From assembly GCF_022059845.1 (NCBI RefSeq), contig NZ_CP091851.1, positions 1,364,001 through 1,428,000 on the forward strand: a stretch of 64,000 nt of DNA, in the 5' to 3' direction. The notes under the pieces are model-generated. The model made no database searches and was not told the DNA's origin. It saw only the letters and a list, made by a program, of their open reading frames with translations. The position numbers and the translations under genes were made by a program. The stretch comes from Terrirubrum flagellatum (GTDB lineage Bacteria; Pseudomonadota; Alphaproteobacteria; Rhizobiales; Beijerinckiaceae). This document shows, piece by piece, positions 34,105 to 43,405 of the stretch (position 1 is the stretch's first letter; each line of letters starts with the position of its first letter).

Positions 34105-37100
34105 TTAGAACGTCACGCGCAAATGGCCGCGCACGGTCTGATCGGCAGCGTTGTCGCCGAATTGACCGCCATAGGAAACAGAGAACACAGCGCCCGGCGC
34201 CAGCTTCACTTCGAGCCCCGCCTCCACGACGGCGGCGTCGCGCGTGATCGGGGCGCCGGCGATGGTGAACGGTGTCGAACCCGCGGCGAAGCTCATCACC
34301 GAAGTCGGCGCATCGTCGCCATAGAGATGGCGCCAGCCGAGCGCGCCCTTGAGCTGCGCTTCGATTCCGCTGAACGCGAATTGGCTCGCGGCGCGCAAGC
34401 CGAGCGTGCTGAACGTCGCTTGCGTCGCGTCGCCGCGCACGATCAACGCCGCATCTCCGCCGCGCTGCGTGAAGCCGCTGGTGTCGAGATTGAGATAGGC
34501 GAGGGTGGCGTAGGGCTCGAGCGCGACGCCGGCGAAATCGAAGCGATAACCGAGATCGCCGAAGAGCTGCGTGACGCGAGCCCGGTAATCGGCTGTCAGA
34601 CCATTCGCGAGGATCTGGCTGAAGGACTGGCTCGTCCCGATCTCGCGCCAGGTGTGGCTTGCGCCGATGCGCAAGCCGAGCGGCCCCCATTGAGCGCCGC
34701 CATAGACGCCGAGATGATAATCATCGCTATGCCCGGAAGAGCCGAGACTCTTCACGGAAAATTCGTTGCGGCTGTAGCCCGCGAGCAAACCTGCGCGCCA
34801 GCCTGCGAAAACGGACGCGTCGGCGCCCACAAAAAAGCCGCCTGTTGAGCGGCTGAGCGTCGAGGCGTTGCCGTCGCCTTTCGTGCGGCCCCAGGAGCCG
34901 AACGCTTGTCCCCACATGGTGAAGTCGGCGCGACCTGCGTCGCATTGTTCTTCTGCCGGACGCTGCAGTTTCGGCGCGGCGACGCCGCAGAACGCATCGC
35001 GCATGCGGTCGATCGCGGCGTTGCGAACGAAATGGCTGGTTTCGATCGCCGCCGTCTTGGCGGACGAATGGATTTCGCCGGAGAGTTGCTGGAGCGCGAG
35101 GCGCGCACGGTCCAGAGTCGGTTGGTCGAGCATGCCGGTATGCACCGTGTTATCGGCCGGCAGGCTGTCGACGGCCTTGCCCGTCTCGGTCTGGTTCGGC
35201 GTTGTTCCGACGCCAGCGATGCTCTGCGTCTGCACGACGGTGAGATAGGCGTTGTTGGCGTCGTAGATGTCGCGCAGGCTGAGGAAGGGCGTGAGCGCGA
35301 GATCGTCGAACGCATAGACGCCGGTCACGCCGCCGCTCGCCGTCAGGATGGTGAAGCGCTGGCCCGCGACATAGGACGCGCCGGTGTAGTTGACGACGGA
35401 AAGGCCTGCGCCGCTCGCCAGCGTCGCGCTGCCATTGACGCGAATGAGATCGGAACTGCTCGTCGCGGGAGCGACCTCCACCTGATAGATAGAGCCTGTG
35501 TTCTGGACATAAGCGCCGTTGATCGTGAGCGTTCCGATCGAATTGCCGGGCGCGATCGTCGCTCCCGACAAAACCGTCGTCGCGCCGACAACGCCGGAGC
35601 CGCCGAGCGTCGCGCCGGCGAGCACGGTCACGGCTGAGCCTGACAGCGAGCCGTTGACCGAGAGCCTGCCGGCCTCGACCGTCGTCGCGCCGGTGAGGCC
35701 GCTGGCGCCGGTCAGGTTCAGGCCGCCGGCGCCGCGCTTGGTGAAGGGGCCGGCGCCGTTGATCTGGTTGGCAAAGCTCGCGTTGGTCGGCTGGTCGATG
35801 ATCAGCGCGCCGTTGTTGGCGATCTGACCGACGCCGAAGCTCGTGGCCGAGCCGATCAGCGTGCCCGCCGAGATGGTCGTGCCGCCGCTATAGCTGTTGG
35901 CGCCCGTCAGAGTGAGCGAGCCGGCGCCGAGCTTCTGCACGCCGCCTGTCCCCGAGATCGCGCCGGCGAAGGTGATGTCGTCCAGGCGGTTGAAGGCGAG
36001 CGCGCCATTGTTAATGACGTCGCCCGCGATCGAGCCCGACGCGCCGCCATTGCCGAGCTGCAGCGTGCCCGCCGAGATCGTCGTCCCGCCGGTGTAGCTG
36101 TTGTTCGCCGTCAGGATGGTTGTGCTCGAGCCGATCTGCGACACTGTGCCCGAGCCGGAAATAAGGCCGCTGAAGGTGTAGGCGTCCGACCGGTTGAAGG
36201 CGAGGGCGCCATTGTTGATGACGTCGCCCGTGATCGAGCCCGACGCGCCGCCGTTGCCGAGCTGCAGAGCGCCAGCCGAGATCGTCGTCCCGCCGGCATA
36301 GGTATTGGTCCCGGTCAGCACCAGCGTGCCGGCGCCGGTCTTGGTCAGCGCGCCGGCGCCGCTGATCGCGCCTGACCAGGTCAGATCGGCGTCGGTCTGG
36401 AAAACGCCGCCGCCGGTGTTGATCGTCGCGTTGCGAGCCGAAGTAAAGCTCGCCGTGGTTCGCAGCGTTCCGCCGTCGAAGGTGATGGCGCCGCTGGTCG
36501 CGCCGAGGCTGGCGTCGCTGGCGATCGACAGGACGCCGCCGAGCAACTGCCACGGCGTCACGGCCGTGCTGGCGCCCGTCAGCGTCCAGGCGCTCGCGCC
36601 AATCTTCTGGAACGCGTCGAAGTTCTGGTATTGCGCGGTCGCGCCGATCGTCGAGGCGTCGAAGCTGGCGTCGGCGGTTCCGCCGAGCTTGAGGACGTCG
36701 TTGAGCCCGGTTGGGCTGGCCACGACATTGCCGAAAATCTGCGAGCCGGCCTGAAGTTCAAGACGAAGTTGAGTCGACGCACCCGTATTGATCGCGATGG
36801 CGTTGGCCGAGCCGCTGCCGGCGCGGATCGTGCCACTGTTGATGACGGAAACATTCCAAGAGGAGCTGTCGATCGCGATCGCGGCCGCACCGTTGCCGCC
36901 TTCCAAAGTGCCGGAATTGGTGATCGTGGTGTTGGTTCCGCGACCGGCGACCGCAGCAGCGCCTACCCCGACACCACTAAGATCGGAGCCGCCGCGGATC
37001 GTGCCGAAATTGATGAGGGTCGCAGGTTTGGCAGATGAGCCGACCAAAAAAGCGCCCGCCCCGACGTGGCCCGCCACCTGGCTATTCCCGCCCTGAATGA

Positions 37101-37713
37101 CGCCGCTGGCGTTGTTGATCAGCGTCGCGCCAGTGTTGAGAATATTGACGCCGGAGCCGTTGTTTCCGAGGCCGCCGCCTTGCCCAAGTCCGCCGGCGAC
37201 TGCGCCATTGTTGATGAAGGTCACGACATTGGTGAGCGAGACGCCGAGGCCGCCGGAATTGCCCGCGCCGCCTGTGATGGACCCATTGTTGATGACCTGG
37301 GCGGTCGTGCCGCCGACTGTCGCGATGCCGCTATTGACGACAAGCCCGACACCGGCGGAGCCTGCGGAGGCTCCTCCTGTAAGCGTTCCGGCAAAAGTCA
37401 GTGAGCCGCTGGGAAAATTGCCGTTGAACGTGATGCTGCCTGCTGTGATCCCAGACAAAACGAAGCCCTGCGTGTCGATCGTCAGGGACTTTGACGGATT
37501 GGGCAGCGATCCGGCTATCGTGAAGCTCTGGGTCGCGATAATCGTCGAACTCGCATCCGGGCTCGCATTCGCCGCAGCAATGGCGTTGTTCAGTTCCGTT
37601 GCATCGCTGACGAAATAAGTCGCGGCCAACGCCTGCGGCGACGGCAAACATGCGATCGCGAGCGCCGCGTAACTGGAATTCACAAGAATTCGCCGCTTAA
37701 TCGCGTTCGCCAC
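34105..37713 (-). CDS. autotransporter with PATR repeats
   Basis: 1202 residues from a GTG at 37713 (AGGGGCG upstream). Signal peptide: KRR, a hydrophobic run, cleavage after QALA (~30). Passenger residues ~40-460 are Gly/Asn-rich with short repeats of the form I-N-N-G-x-I-x-G-G. Residues ~470-670 hold passenger-associated transport repeats, some nearly identical. A linker around 915-930 contains two Cys. From ~931 to the end is the beta-barrel, starting DFTMWGQAFGSWG and closing GHLRVTF with terminal Phe. It is likely a surface-exposed adhesin-like protein. It is unrelated in detail to the autotransporter at 7111-13113 except for the repeat type and barrel. Confidence 0.93.
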   Translation of the reverse strand: MANAIKRRILVNSSYAALAIACLPSPQALAATYFVSDATELNNAIAAANASPDASSTIIATQSFTIAGSLPNPSKSLTIDTQGFVLSGITAGSITFNGNFPSGSLTFAGTLTGGASAGSAGVGLVVNSGIATVGGTTAQVINNGSITGGAGNSGGLGVSLTNVVTFINNGAVAGGLGQGGGLGNNGSGVNILNTGATLINNASGVIQGGNSQVAGHVGAGAFLVGSSAKPATLINFGTIRGGSDLSGVGVGAAAVAGRGTNTTITNSGTLEGGNGAAAIAIDSSSWNVSVINSGTIRAGSGSANAIAINTGASTQLRLELQAGSQIFGNVVASPTGLNDVLKLGGTADASFDASTIGATAQYQNFDAFQKIGASAWTLTGASTAVTPWQLLGGVLSIASDASLGATSGAITFDGGTLRTTASFTSARNATINTGGGVFQTDADLTWSGAISGAGALTKTGAGTLVLTGTNTYAGGTTISAGALQLGNGGASGSITGDVINNGALAFNRSDAYTFSGLISGSGTVSQIGSSTTILTANNSYTGGTTISAGTLQLGNGGASGSIAGDVINNGALAFNRLDDITFAGAISGTGGVQKLGAGSLTLTGANSYSGGTTISAGTLIGSATSFGVGQIANNGALIIDQPTNASFANQINGAGPFTKRGAGGLNLTGASGLTGATTVEAGRLSVNGSLSGSAVTVLAGATLGGSGVVGATTVLSGATIAPGNSIGTLTINGAYVQNTGSIYQVEVAPATSSSDLIRVNGSATLASGAGLSVVNYTGASYVAGQRFTILTASGGVTGVYAFDDLALTPFLSLRDIYDANNAYLTVVQTQSIAGVGTTPNQTETGKAVDSLPADNTVHTGMLDQPTLDRARLALQQLSGEIHSSAKTAAIETSHFVRNAAIDRMRDAFCGVAAPKLQRPAEEQCDAGRADFTMWGQAFGSWGRTKGDGNASTLSRSTGGFFVGADASVFAGWRAGLLAGYSRNEFSVKSLGSSGHSDDYHLGVYGGAQWGPLGLRIGASHTWREIGTSQSFSQILANGLTADYRARVTQLFGDLGYRFDFAGVALEPYATLAYLNLDTSGFTQRGGDAALIVRGDATQATFSTLGLRAASQFAFSGIEAQLKGALGWRHLYGDDAPTSVMSFAAGSTPFTIAGAPITRDAAVVEAGLEVKLAPGAVFSVSYGGQFGDNAADQTVRGHLRVTF
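35881..36310 (-). repeat. in-gene tandem repeat, 204-bp unit (68 residues)
   Basis: The segments beginning at 36002 and 36206 (both GCGCCATTGTT-A/G-ATGACGTC) are almost identical at DNA level and 204 bases apart. They encode successive copies of TTISAG-x-LQLGNGGASGSI followed by GDVINNGALAFNR. A third, diverged copy lies at about 35880-35950. Such near-identity suggests recent duplication or gene conversion. Confidence 0.8.
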
Positions 37714-37906
37714 GATCGCCCCTGTCGCCTGACAATCATTCTGCGAATCGCGAATGACGCACGGTCATCGTAATAATCAGAAACATCATCAAGCAAGGCG
37801 GCGCCGTTTGGATGACAGCGTGTTAACGAGCGGTTGCGGATTGTTGCGACAAAGCGATGACGCTGCGAGGCGCGCGTCTTTTGCGCGAGGCGTCACACAT
37901 GCGCAT

Positions 37907-38305
37907 TCATTGCGCTTGTCGCTTCATTCTTTTGCGCTTTGGCGCGATCTTGCGCGTCGTCTTCTCGCGCTTCGCCGCCACGCGTCGCGCAGCGCCCAGC
38001 GCCGCGCGTCCCCAGACGAGGAATTCGTCGGGCTCGTCGAACAGGCGGTCGGGAACGCGCCAGAATGAGAGATCGATGTCGGCGCCTTTCTTCCGGTAAT
38101 TCAGCGGCGGCTCTGACGCCGCTTCCTTGAGCGCCACGCGATTTTCGTCATCGACGCGGAAATAGAGCGCGTCGTCGCGCACCATTCCGAGCATCAGCCC
38201 GTCGCAGAACAGGCCCGTCTTGCCGAACATGCGACGCGTCGTGATATGGCCGAGCGGTTCAAGCTGCTCGCGAAGAAAATCAGAGAAGCTTTCGCTCGCG
38301 ACCAT
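37907..38305 (-). CDS. TfoX N-terminal domain protein
   Basis: 132 residues. Matches the TfoX-N domain: FLREQLEPLGHITTRRMFGKTGLFCDGLMLGMVRDDALYFR, here cited in parts as TTRRMFGKTGLF and DDALYFRVDD. A basic C-terminal tail follows (KREKTTRKIAPKRKRMKR). TfoX-N proteins are linked to competence regulation in gammaproteobacteria, but in alphaproteobacteria their role is unknown. The ATG at 38305 (AGGGA upstream) is preferred over longer starts. Confidence 0.85.
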   Translation of the reverse strand: MVASESFSDFLREQLEPLGHITTRRMFGKTGLFCDGLMLGMVRDDALYFRVDDENRVALKEAASEPPLNYRKKGADIDLSFWRVPDRLFDEPDEFLVWGRAALGAARRVAAKREKTTRKIAPKRKRMKRQAQ

Positions 38306-38503
38306 GCTGTTCCCTGTGCAACCGCAGTCGTAGAATCCTTTGGGCGCGGTCAGCGATCTTCGCCGCCGTCCGCGCGCCGTCAATGGCGCGATTGACGCCG
38401 TTCAATCTGCAATGCTGCTCATCGCCAGCGAGATTGCCACCATTCGGATGCGCGCATAGCGTTATTGTCGGTCAGTGGCGTTCCAATGCGAAAGGGAGCC
38501 GGC

Positions 38504-39307
38504 ATGTCATCTCCGGTGGAGGAAAACGCACAACAATATAGCGACAGCCGGAAACTCGCCGCGCGGGCGCGTCTCAACCGGGAATATACGATCGCTGACG
38601 CTCCCTGGTTTCCCTGGGTCGCGCGACAATTGTCGCTGACGACCGGAGATCGCGTTCTCGACATCGGCTGCGGTCCGGGCTGGTTCTGGGCCGCATCTGC
38701 AAGCGCGCTGCCGAAAGGGTTGAAACTTGTGCTTGCGGATATGTCGCCCGGCATGGTCGCCGAAGCGGTGGAGCGCTGCAACTCGCTGCCATTTGCTTCA
38801 GTCGAAGGCCGACAAGCAGACGCCGCGGCCCTTCCATTCGAAGACTGCGCCTTCGATGCGGTCGTCGCCATGCACATGCTGTATCATGTCGCCGATCCGG
38901 CGGCGGCCATTGCGGAAATGTGGCGCGTGCTGAAGCCGGGCGGCCTGCTTGCGGTCACCACGAACGGCGCTGACAATATGCGCGAGATCTATGCGTTGAC
39001 GACGGTCTTCGGCAGCGCTCCATCCGATCCGGCGGCGGCCTTGTTCGGCTACGACGCAGCCGAACGCCTGATGCAATCGCAGTTCGGCAATGTCGCTTAC
39101 TCCGATTATCCGGCGAAACTCCGGATCACCGATCCCGAGGACATATTCCTGGCGCTCACATCCTATCCGCCCGGAGATCGCGCCAGTGAAGCTCAGCAAC
39201 AGGCTTTCCGCGACGCGATCACGCTTGCATTCCGGCAAGGGAATGGCGCGCTCGAATCGAGGAAGCAGACCGGATTGTTCCTCAGCAGAAAATTGAAAAC
39301 CGTCTGA
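38504..39307 (+). CDS. class I SAM-dependent methyltransferase
   Basis: 267 residues, UbiE/Methyltransf_11 type. Motif I is VLDIGCGPGWFW, the acidic residue after strand 2 is in LVLADMSPGM, and motif post-I/IV appears as AFDAVVAMHMLYHV followed by EMWRVLKPGGLLAVTT. Substrate unknown. The ATG at 38504 has GGGAG five bases upstream; two in-frame upstream starts (38465 TTG, 38486 ATG) would add residues not resembling the family. Confidence 0.9.
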   Translation: MSSPVEENAQQYSDSRKLAARARLNREYTIADAPWFPWVARQLSLTTGDRVLDIGCGPGWFWAASASALPKGLKLVLADMSPGMVAEAVERCNSLPFASVEGRQADAAALPFEDCAFDAVVAMHMLYHVADPAAAIAEMWRVLKPGGLLAVTTNGADNMREIYALTTVFGSAPSDPAAALFGYDAAERLMQSQFGNVAYSDYPAKLRITDPEDIFLALTSYPPGDRASEAQQQAFRDAITLAFRQGNGALESRKQTGLFLSRKLKTV

Positions 39308-39381
39308 TCAGAGAGGCGCCGCCTGAGCTCGGCGATTGGCTGGCGTCACTCGGCTCAAGACAGACGGCGGCTCCCCGGATT

Positions 39382-40848
39382 TCAAGCCGCTTTCGCCGCG
39401 GCGCGCGCGCCATCCTGCAGGATGCGCGCAAGCGCGCTCTGCACGGCGGCGCGGAACGTCGCATTCTCCGGCAGGTCTGAGCCGAAGATCGTGTCGAAGC
39501 GCAGCAGCGCCGCGCTGAGTCGACCTGCGTCGCGGCCTGCCGCGTCGGCCGCCGCGCGCAATTTGTCGGCGAGGGGATCGCGCACCTCGATCGCCTTGCC
39601 GTTCTCGTCGACGCCCATGACATATCGCATCCAGGCGGCGACGCCGGTGGCGAGATGCGCGATCGGCGCGCCTGATTTCAGACGTTCGCGGATCGTGCCG
39701 AGCAGGCGCTGCGGCAATTTCTGCGAGCCGTCCATGGCGATCTGCCAGGTGCGGTGACGGATCGAGGGATTGCGGAAGCGATCGAGCAGCGCCTTCGCAT
39801 AGGCCGGCAGATCGGCGCCCGACGGCGGCGGCACGGTCGGAATGATCTCGCGCCAGAGCCCTTCGAGAAATTGCGCCAGCACGGGATCGCCGCTCGCCTC
39901 CGCCACCGTCTCATGGCCGGAGAGATAGCCGAGATAGGCGAGCGAGGAATGCGCGCCGTTGAGCATGCGCAGCTTCATGAATTCGAATGGCGCGACGTCC
40001 GACACGATCTCCGCGCCGACCTTCTCCCAGGCCGGGCGGCCATTCGCGAATTCATCCTCGATCACCCATTGGCGGAAGGATTCCGTCGTGACGACGGCGC
40101 GATCCTCGAGGCCAAGCGCCTGCGCGGTCGCGGCGATGTCGGCGTCGGTCGTCGCGGGAACGATGCGATCGACCATCGTCGAGGGAAAGGCGCCGTTGTT
40201 CTCGATCCATTGCGCCAGCGCATCATCGACAAGCGCGGCGTAGGCGAGGGTGAGGCCGCGAACCACTTCGCCGTTCGACGGGAGATTGTCGAGCGGCATC
40301 ACCGTGAAGGGGCCAAGGCCGGCTTTGCGGCGCGCGGCAAGGGCCGCGACGATCGTTCCGATCGCCGAGCGCGGCGTCTCCCGATGTTCGAGATCATGCG
40401 CGATATCGGGATGCGCCGCGTTGAGGCGCCCCGTCGCGGGATCGTGGCAATAGCCTTTCTCGGTCACGGTCAGCGACACGATGCGCGTATCCGCTGACGC
40501 CATGCGCGCGATCAGGCCACGCGGATCCTCCGGCAGAACCGCGAGCGCGTTGAGCGCGCCGATGGCGACGCGCTTCTCGCCTTCCGCGCCGCGCACGGCG
40601 ATGGTGTAGAGCCCGTCCTGCGGACGCAGCGTCTCCACGACGTCAGGACGACGCATGCTGACGCCGCACACGCCCCAGGGACCGAACTCCTTCGACAGAA
40701 TCTCGTCGGTGTAGTCGAGCAGATGCGCGCGCGAGAACGCGCCGATCCCGAGATGCACGACGCCCGTCTTCAGCGCGGCGCGATCATAGGAAAAGCGCCT
40801 GACATGGGTGGGAAGGCGGTCGAACGTGGCGAGGGACAGGCGCGTCAT
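39382..40848 (-). CDS. uxuB: mannitol dehydrogenase family protein, probable fructuronate reductase
   Basis: 488 residues of the polyol-specific long-chain dehydrogenase family. The N-terminal Rossmann part contains VVHLGIGAFSRAHLLDYTDE; the catalytic Lys motif region is FEFMKLRMLNGAHSSLAYLG (K-x-x-x-x-N-x-x-H). Family members reduce fructuronate, tagaturonate, fructose or related ketoses. The neighbours kduI, kduD, uxaC and a 2-keto-3-deoxy-sugar kinase make D-fructuronate to D-mannonate (UxuB) the best guess; mannitol or arabinitol dehydrogenase are alternatives. No uxuA (mannonate dehydratase) is in the window. Confidence 0.78.
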   Translation of the reverse strand: MTRLSLATFDRLPTHVRRFSYDRAALKTGVVHLGIGAFSRAHLLDYTDEILSKEFGPWGVCGVSMRRPDVVETLRPQDGLYTIAVRGAEGEKRVAIGALNALAVLPEDPRGLIARMASADTRIVSLTVTEKGYCHDPATGRLNAAHPDIAHDLEHRETPRSAIGTIVAALAARRKAGLGPFTVMPLDNLPSNGEVVRGLTLAYAALVDDALAQWIENNGAFPSTMVDRIVPATTDADIAATAQALGLEDRAVVTTESFRQWVIEDEFANGRPAWEKVGAEIVSDVAPFEFMKLRMLNGAHSSLAYLGYLSGHETVAEASGDPVLAQFLEGLWREIIPTVPPPSGADLPAYAKALLDRFRNPSIRHRTWQIAMDGSQKLPQRLLGTIRERLKSGAPIAHLATGVAAWMRYVMGVDENGKAIEVRDPLADKLRAAADAAGRDAGRLSAALLRFDTIFGSDLPENATFRAAVQSALARILQDGARAAAKAA

Positions 40849-40912
40849 CGAAGGCGATCAGAATGTAGGAGTGGGCGGCGACCATAAGGCCGCCGCGGTG
40901 AGCGGGAAAGCG

Positions 40913-41719
40913 TCAGGCCCTCGGCTCGGCTTTCTCGGCGACGGCTTCAAACACGATGTCGTCGACAAATTCGAAGCGCACACGGTCGCCCGGTTTCACC
41001 GGATGGATGCCCGTCGTCATACCCGTCGAAACCAGATCGCCCGATGTGAGCGAGCGCCCGCGTGAAGCGAGCTGCGCGACAAGAAACGCCAGCGCCGCCA
41101 GCGGTCCGCCGAAGACGCGTGACGCATCGCCTTCGCCAACATTCGCGCCATTGACCAGAGCGCGCGACGTCAGGCTCGCAAGCGGGCGCGTGCGCCAATC
41201 CTTGATCTCGGGGCCAAGCAGCAGTCCGGAATTATTACCGAAATCTGAGATGACTGATGTCGGGCCGAGATCATTGATGCCGCCGAACGGGCTGCTCGCG
41301 ATCTCCGCGCCCGCATGCATCGCTGCGATCTTTGCAGCGAGTCGGTCTTCGCTGGCGGCGTCGTCAGGCGCAATCGTTGCGCCAACGCGGAAAATGAATT
41401 CGGCTTCGACCGCGGCGAAGCCGCCGGCGAAAATCGCGAAGGAGGGAACGGCGTCGCCGCCCGCGCGCTTAACCTTGCTTGCGAAGGCCGGACCGGCGAG
41501 ACGCGCGGCGCCGAATTTCTCGCGCAAATCAGGCGCGATGCCCGCCACTTTCCAGCCCGTGATGCGGTCTTGCCAGCGCGCAATCGCGGCTTCCTGCACG
41601 GCGTAGGCGTCGGTCAACGTCGCCGGCAATTCGCCGGGATAGACGGCGATTGGCGCGGCGCGGCGGCGGGCGTCGGTGAAGGCCGTGGCGATGTCGGCCG
41701 CGCTCTTGGTGTTCGTCAT
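40913..41719 (-). CDS. 2-keto-4-pentenoate hydratase / FAH-related protein
   Basis: 268 residues of the hydratase branch of the fumarylacetoacetase superfamily (MhpD/HpcG-like): DAYAVQEAAIARWQDRITGW near the N-terminus, FAAVEAEFIFRVG with the acidic metal ligand, and PFGGINDLGPTSVISDFGNNSG. The C-terminus holds SGDLVSTGMTTGIHPVKPGDRV. In aromatic catabolism these hydrate 2-oxopent-4-enoate. Here it lies among uronate genes, upstream of uxuB and divergent from the GntR gene, so a role on a 2-keto-3-deoxy acid is possible but unproven. Confidence 0.82.
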   Translation of the reverse strand: MTNTKSAADIATAFTDARRRAAPIAVYPGELPATLTDAYAVQEAAIARWQDRITGWKVAGIAPDLREKFGAARLAGPAFASKVKRAGGDAVPSFAIFAGGFAAVEAEFIFRVGATIAPDDAASEDRLAAKIAAMHAGAEIASSPFGGINDLGPTSVISDFGNNSGLLLGPEIKDWRTRPLASLTSRALVNGANVGEGDASRVFGGPLAALAFLVAQLASRGRSLTSGDLVSTGMTTGIHPVKPGDRVRFEFVDDIVFEAVAEKAEPRA

Positions 41720-41817
41720 AGTGTCGCTCGCTTCGCCCCCAAGCCCGCTTGTGTCCGCGATTGGCCGCCGCCGCAACCCGCCTTGGACAATCTTGTATGG
41801 CGTGGTATGGCAGTTTC

Positions 41818-42525
41818 ATGCCCCAGGCAATGACGCCCGTTCTGCGCGCCTTTCCGCCCGACGATCCCGGCGGCGCCTCGCTCGCCGATCAGGTCGGCCG
41901 GATGCTTCGACGCGCGATCGTCACGCTTGAGCTGCCGCCCGGCGCGCGCCTCTCCGAGAACGATATCGCGCTGAAGTTCGGCGTGTCGCGGCAGCCGGTG
42001 CGCGAGGCGATCATCGCGCTCTCGAAGATCGGACTGGTGCGCGTGATGCCCCAGCGCGGCACCATCGTCGTGAAAATCTCTACGCGGCAGATGGAGCAGG
42101 TGCGTTTCACGCGCGAGGCGCTGGAGACGTCGATCGCGCGGCGCGCCTGCGATCGCTTCGCTCCCGTCATTCGCGCCAGCCTCGACTCGATTATCGCCGC
42201 GCAAATTACGGCCGCGGAGGCGGGGGATCATCCGGCCTTCCAGACCCATGACGAACGCTTTCACGCCGCGCTCGCCTCCGGCGCCGAAGCCGATCTCGCC
42301 TGGGCTCTCGTCGTCGACATCAAGCATCACATGGATCGCGTCTGCCACCTGACGCTGTGGGATCGCGACGCGATGCTCGCCATCGTCGATCAGCACAAGG
42401 CGATTATCGCCGCGATCGACGCGCGCGACGCCGACGCCGCCGAGCAGGCGATGCGCTGCCATCTCACCGAAATTCTTCGCTCGCTGCCGCGCGTGCTCGC
42501 GGAGCAGGCGGAGCTGTTCGAGTAA
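41818..42525 (+). CDS. GntR-family regulator with FCD domain
   Basis: 235 residues from ATG 41818 (an ATG four codons later is equally possible). The N-terminal winged helix is ARLSENDIALKFGVSRQPVREAII, quoted in part. An FCD effector domain follows, with helices carrying FTREALETSIARRACDR, DERFHAALASGA and MRCHLTEIL, whose Asp/His residues usually bind a metal and a carboxylate such as a sugar acid. It is divergent from the hydratase gene and directly upstream of kduI-kduD, hence a likely uronate-responsive repressor. The short gap contains TGTATGGCG/TGGTATGGCA as a possible binding site near 41794-41812. Confidence 0.9.
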   Translation: MPQAMTPVLRAFPPDDPGGASLADQVGRMLRRAIVTLELPPGARLSENDIALKFGVSRQPVREAIIALSKIGLVRVMPQRGTIVVKISTRQMEQVRFTREALETSIARRACDRFAPVIRASLDSIIAAQITAAEAGDHPAFQTHDERFHAALASGAEADLAWALVVDIKHHMDRVCHLTLWDRDAMLAIVDQHKAIIAAIDARDADAAEQAMRCHLTEILRSLPRVLAEQAELFE

Positions 42526-42546
42526 TCCAAGAGGGGAAAAGTCGGC

Positions 42547-43398
42547 ATGAGCGCCATCGACATCGAGATCAGGCACGCCATTCATCCTGATCATGCCGAG
42601 AGCTTCAATACGGAGGAGCTGCGCAAGCATTTTCTTGTGACCGGCCTGTTCACGCCTGGCCGCATCAAGGCGGTCTATACGCATTATGACCGCATGGTCG
42701 TGTTCGGCATCGCGCCTGCGACAGGCGCGCTCTCGTTCGGCCAGGAGCTTGCCGATCTCGTCAAATCGCCTTTCTTCCTGTCGCGGCGCGAGATCGGGAT
42801 TTTCAATGTCGGCGGCGCCGGCAGCGTGATTGCCGACGGCAAAGGCTATGAACTCGACAAGGGCGACGCGCTCTATCTGCCGATGGGGACGAAGACGCTC
42901 GCCTTCGATAACGCGAACGCTTCATCGCCCGCGAAATTCTACGCCTGCAGCGCGCCGGCGCATGCGGCGCATCCGGCGAAATTGTTCAAGGCGTCAGCGA
43001 TGAAGGGCGACCAGCTCGGCGCCGTGGAGACGTCGAACAAGCGCGTGCTGACGAAATACATGCATGTCGATGATCTCCCGACATGCCAGATCGTCATGGG
43101 CTACACCCGGCTCGAAACGGGCAATGTCTGGAACAGCATTCCGCCGCACACCCATGATCGGCGCATGGAGGCCTATCTCTATTTCGATTTGCCCAAGGAT
43201 CAGGTCGTCGTGCATCTCATGGGCCGGCCGCAGGCGACGCGTCATCTGATCGTGCGCAATGATGAAGTCGTGCTGTCGCCGCCCTGGTCGATCCATTGCG
43301 GCTGCGGCACCTCGAATTACGGGTTCATCTGGGCGATGGCGGGCGACAACCAGACTTTTACGGACATGGATCCCGCGCCTGTCAGTTCGCTGCTGTGA
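42547..43398 (+). CDS. kduI: 5-dehydro-4-deoxy-D-glucuronate isomerase
   Basis: 283 residues, cupin-type. Converts 5-keto-4-deoxyuronate, from unsaturated uronates, to 3-deoxy-D-glycero-2,5-hexodiulosonate. The N-terminus IEIRHAIHPDHAESFNTEELRKHF is typical (cited in part). GYTRLETGNVWNSIPPHTH and DRRMEAYLYFDL carry the zinc ligands (His, His, Glu), and IHCGCGTSNYGFIW carries the last His. GAGGGG ribosome site. Operon GntR-kduI-kduD. Confidence 0.96.
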   Translation: MSAIDIEIRHAIHPDHAESFNTEELRKHFLVTGLFTPGRIKAVYTHYDRMVVFGIAPATGALSFGQELADLVKSPFFLSRREIGIFNVGGAGSVIADGKGYELDKGDALYLPMGTKTLAFDNANASSPAKFYACSAPAHAAHPAKLFKASAMKGDQLGAVETSNKRVLTKYMHVDDLPTCQIVMGYTRLETGNVWNSIPPHTHDRRMEAYLYFDLPKDQVVVHLMGRPQATRHLIVRNDEVVLSPPWSIHCGCGTSNYGFIWAMAGDNQTFTDMDPAPVSSLL

Positions 43399-43405
43399 GG
43401 GTGTG

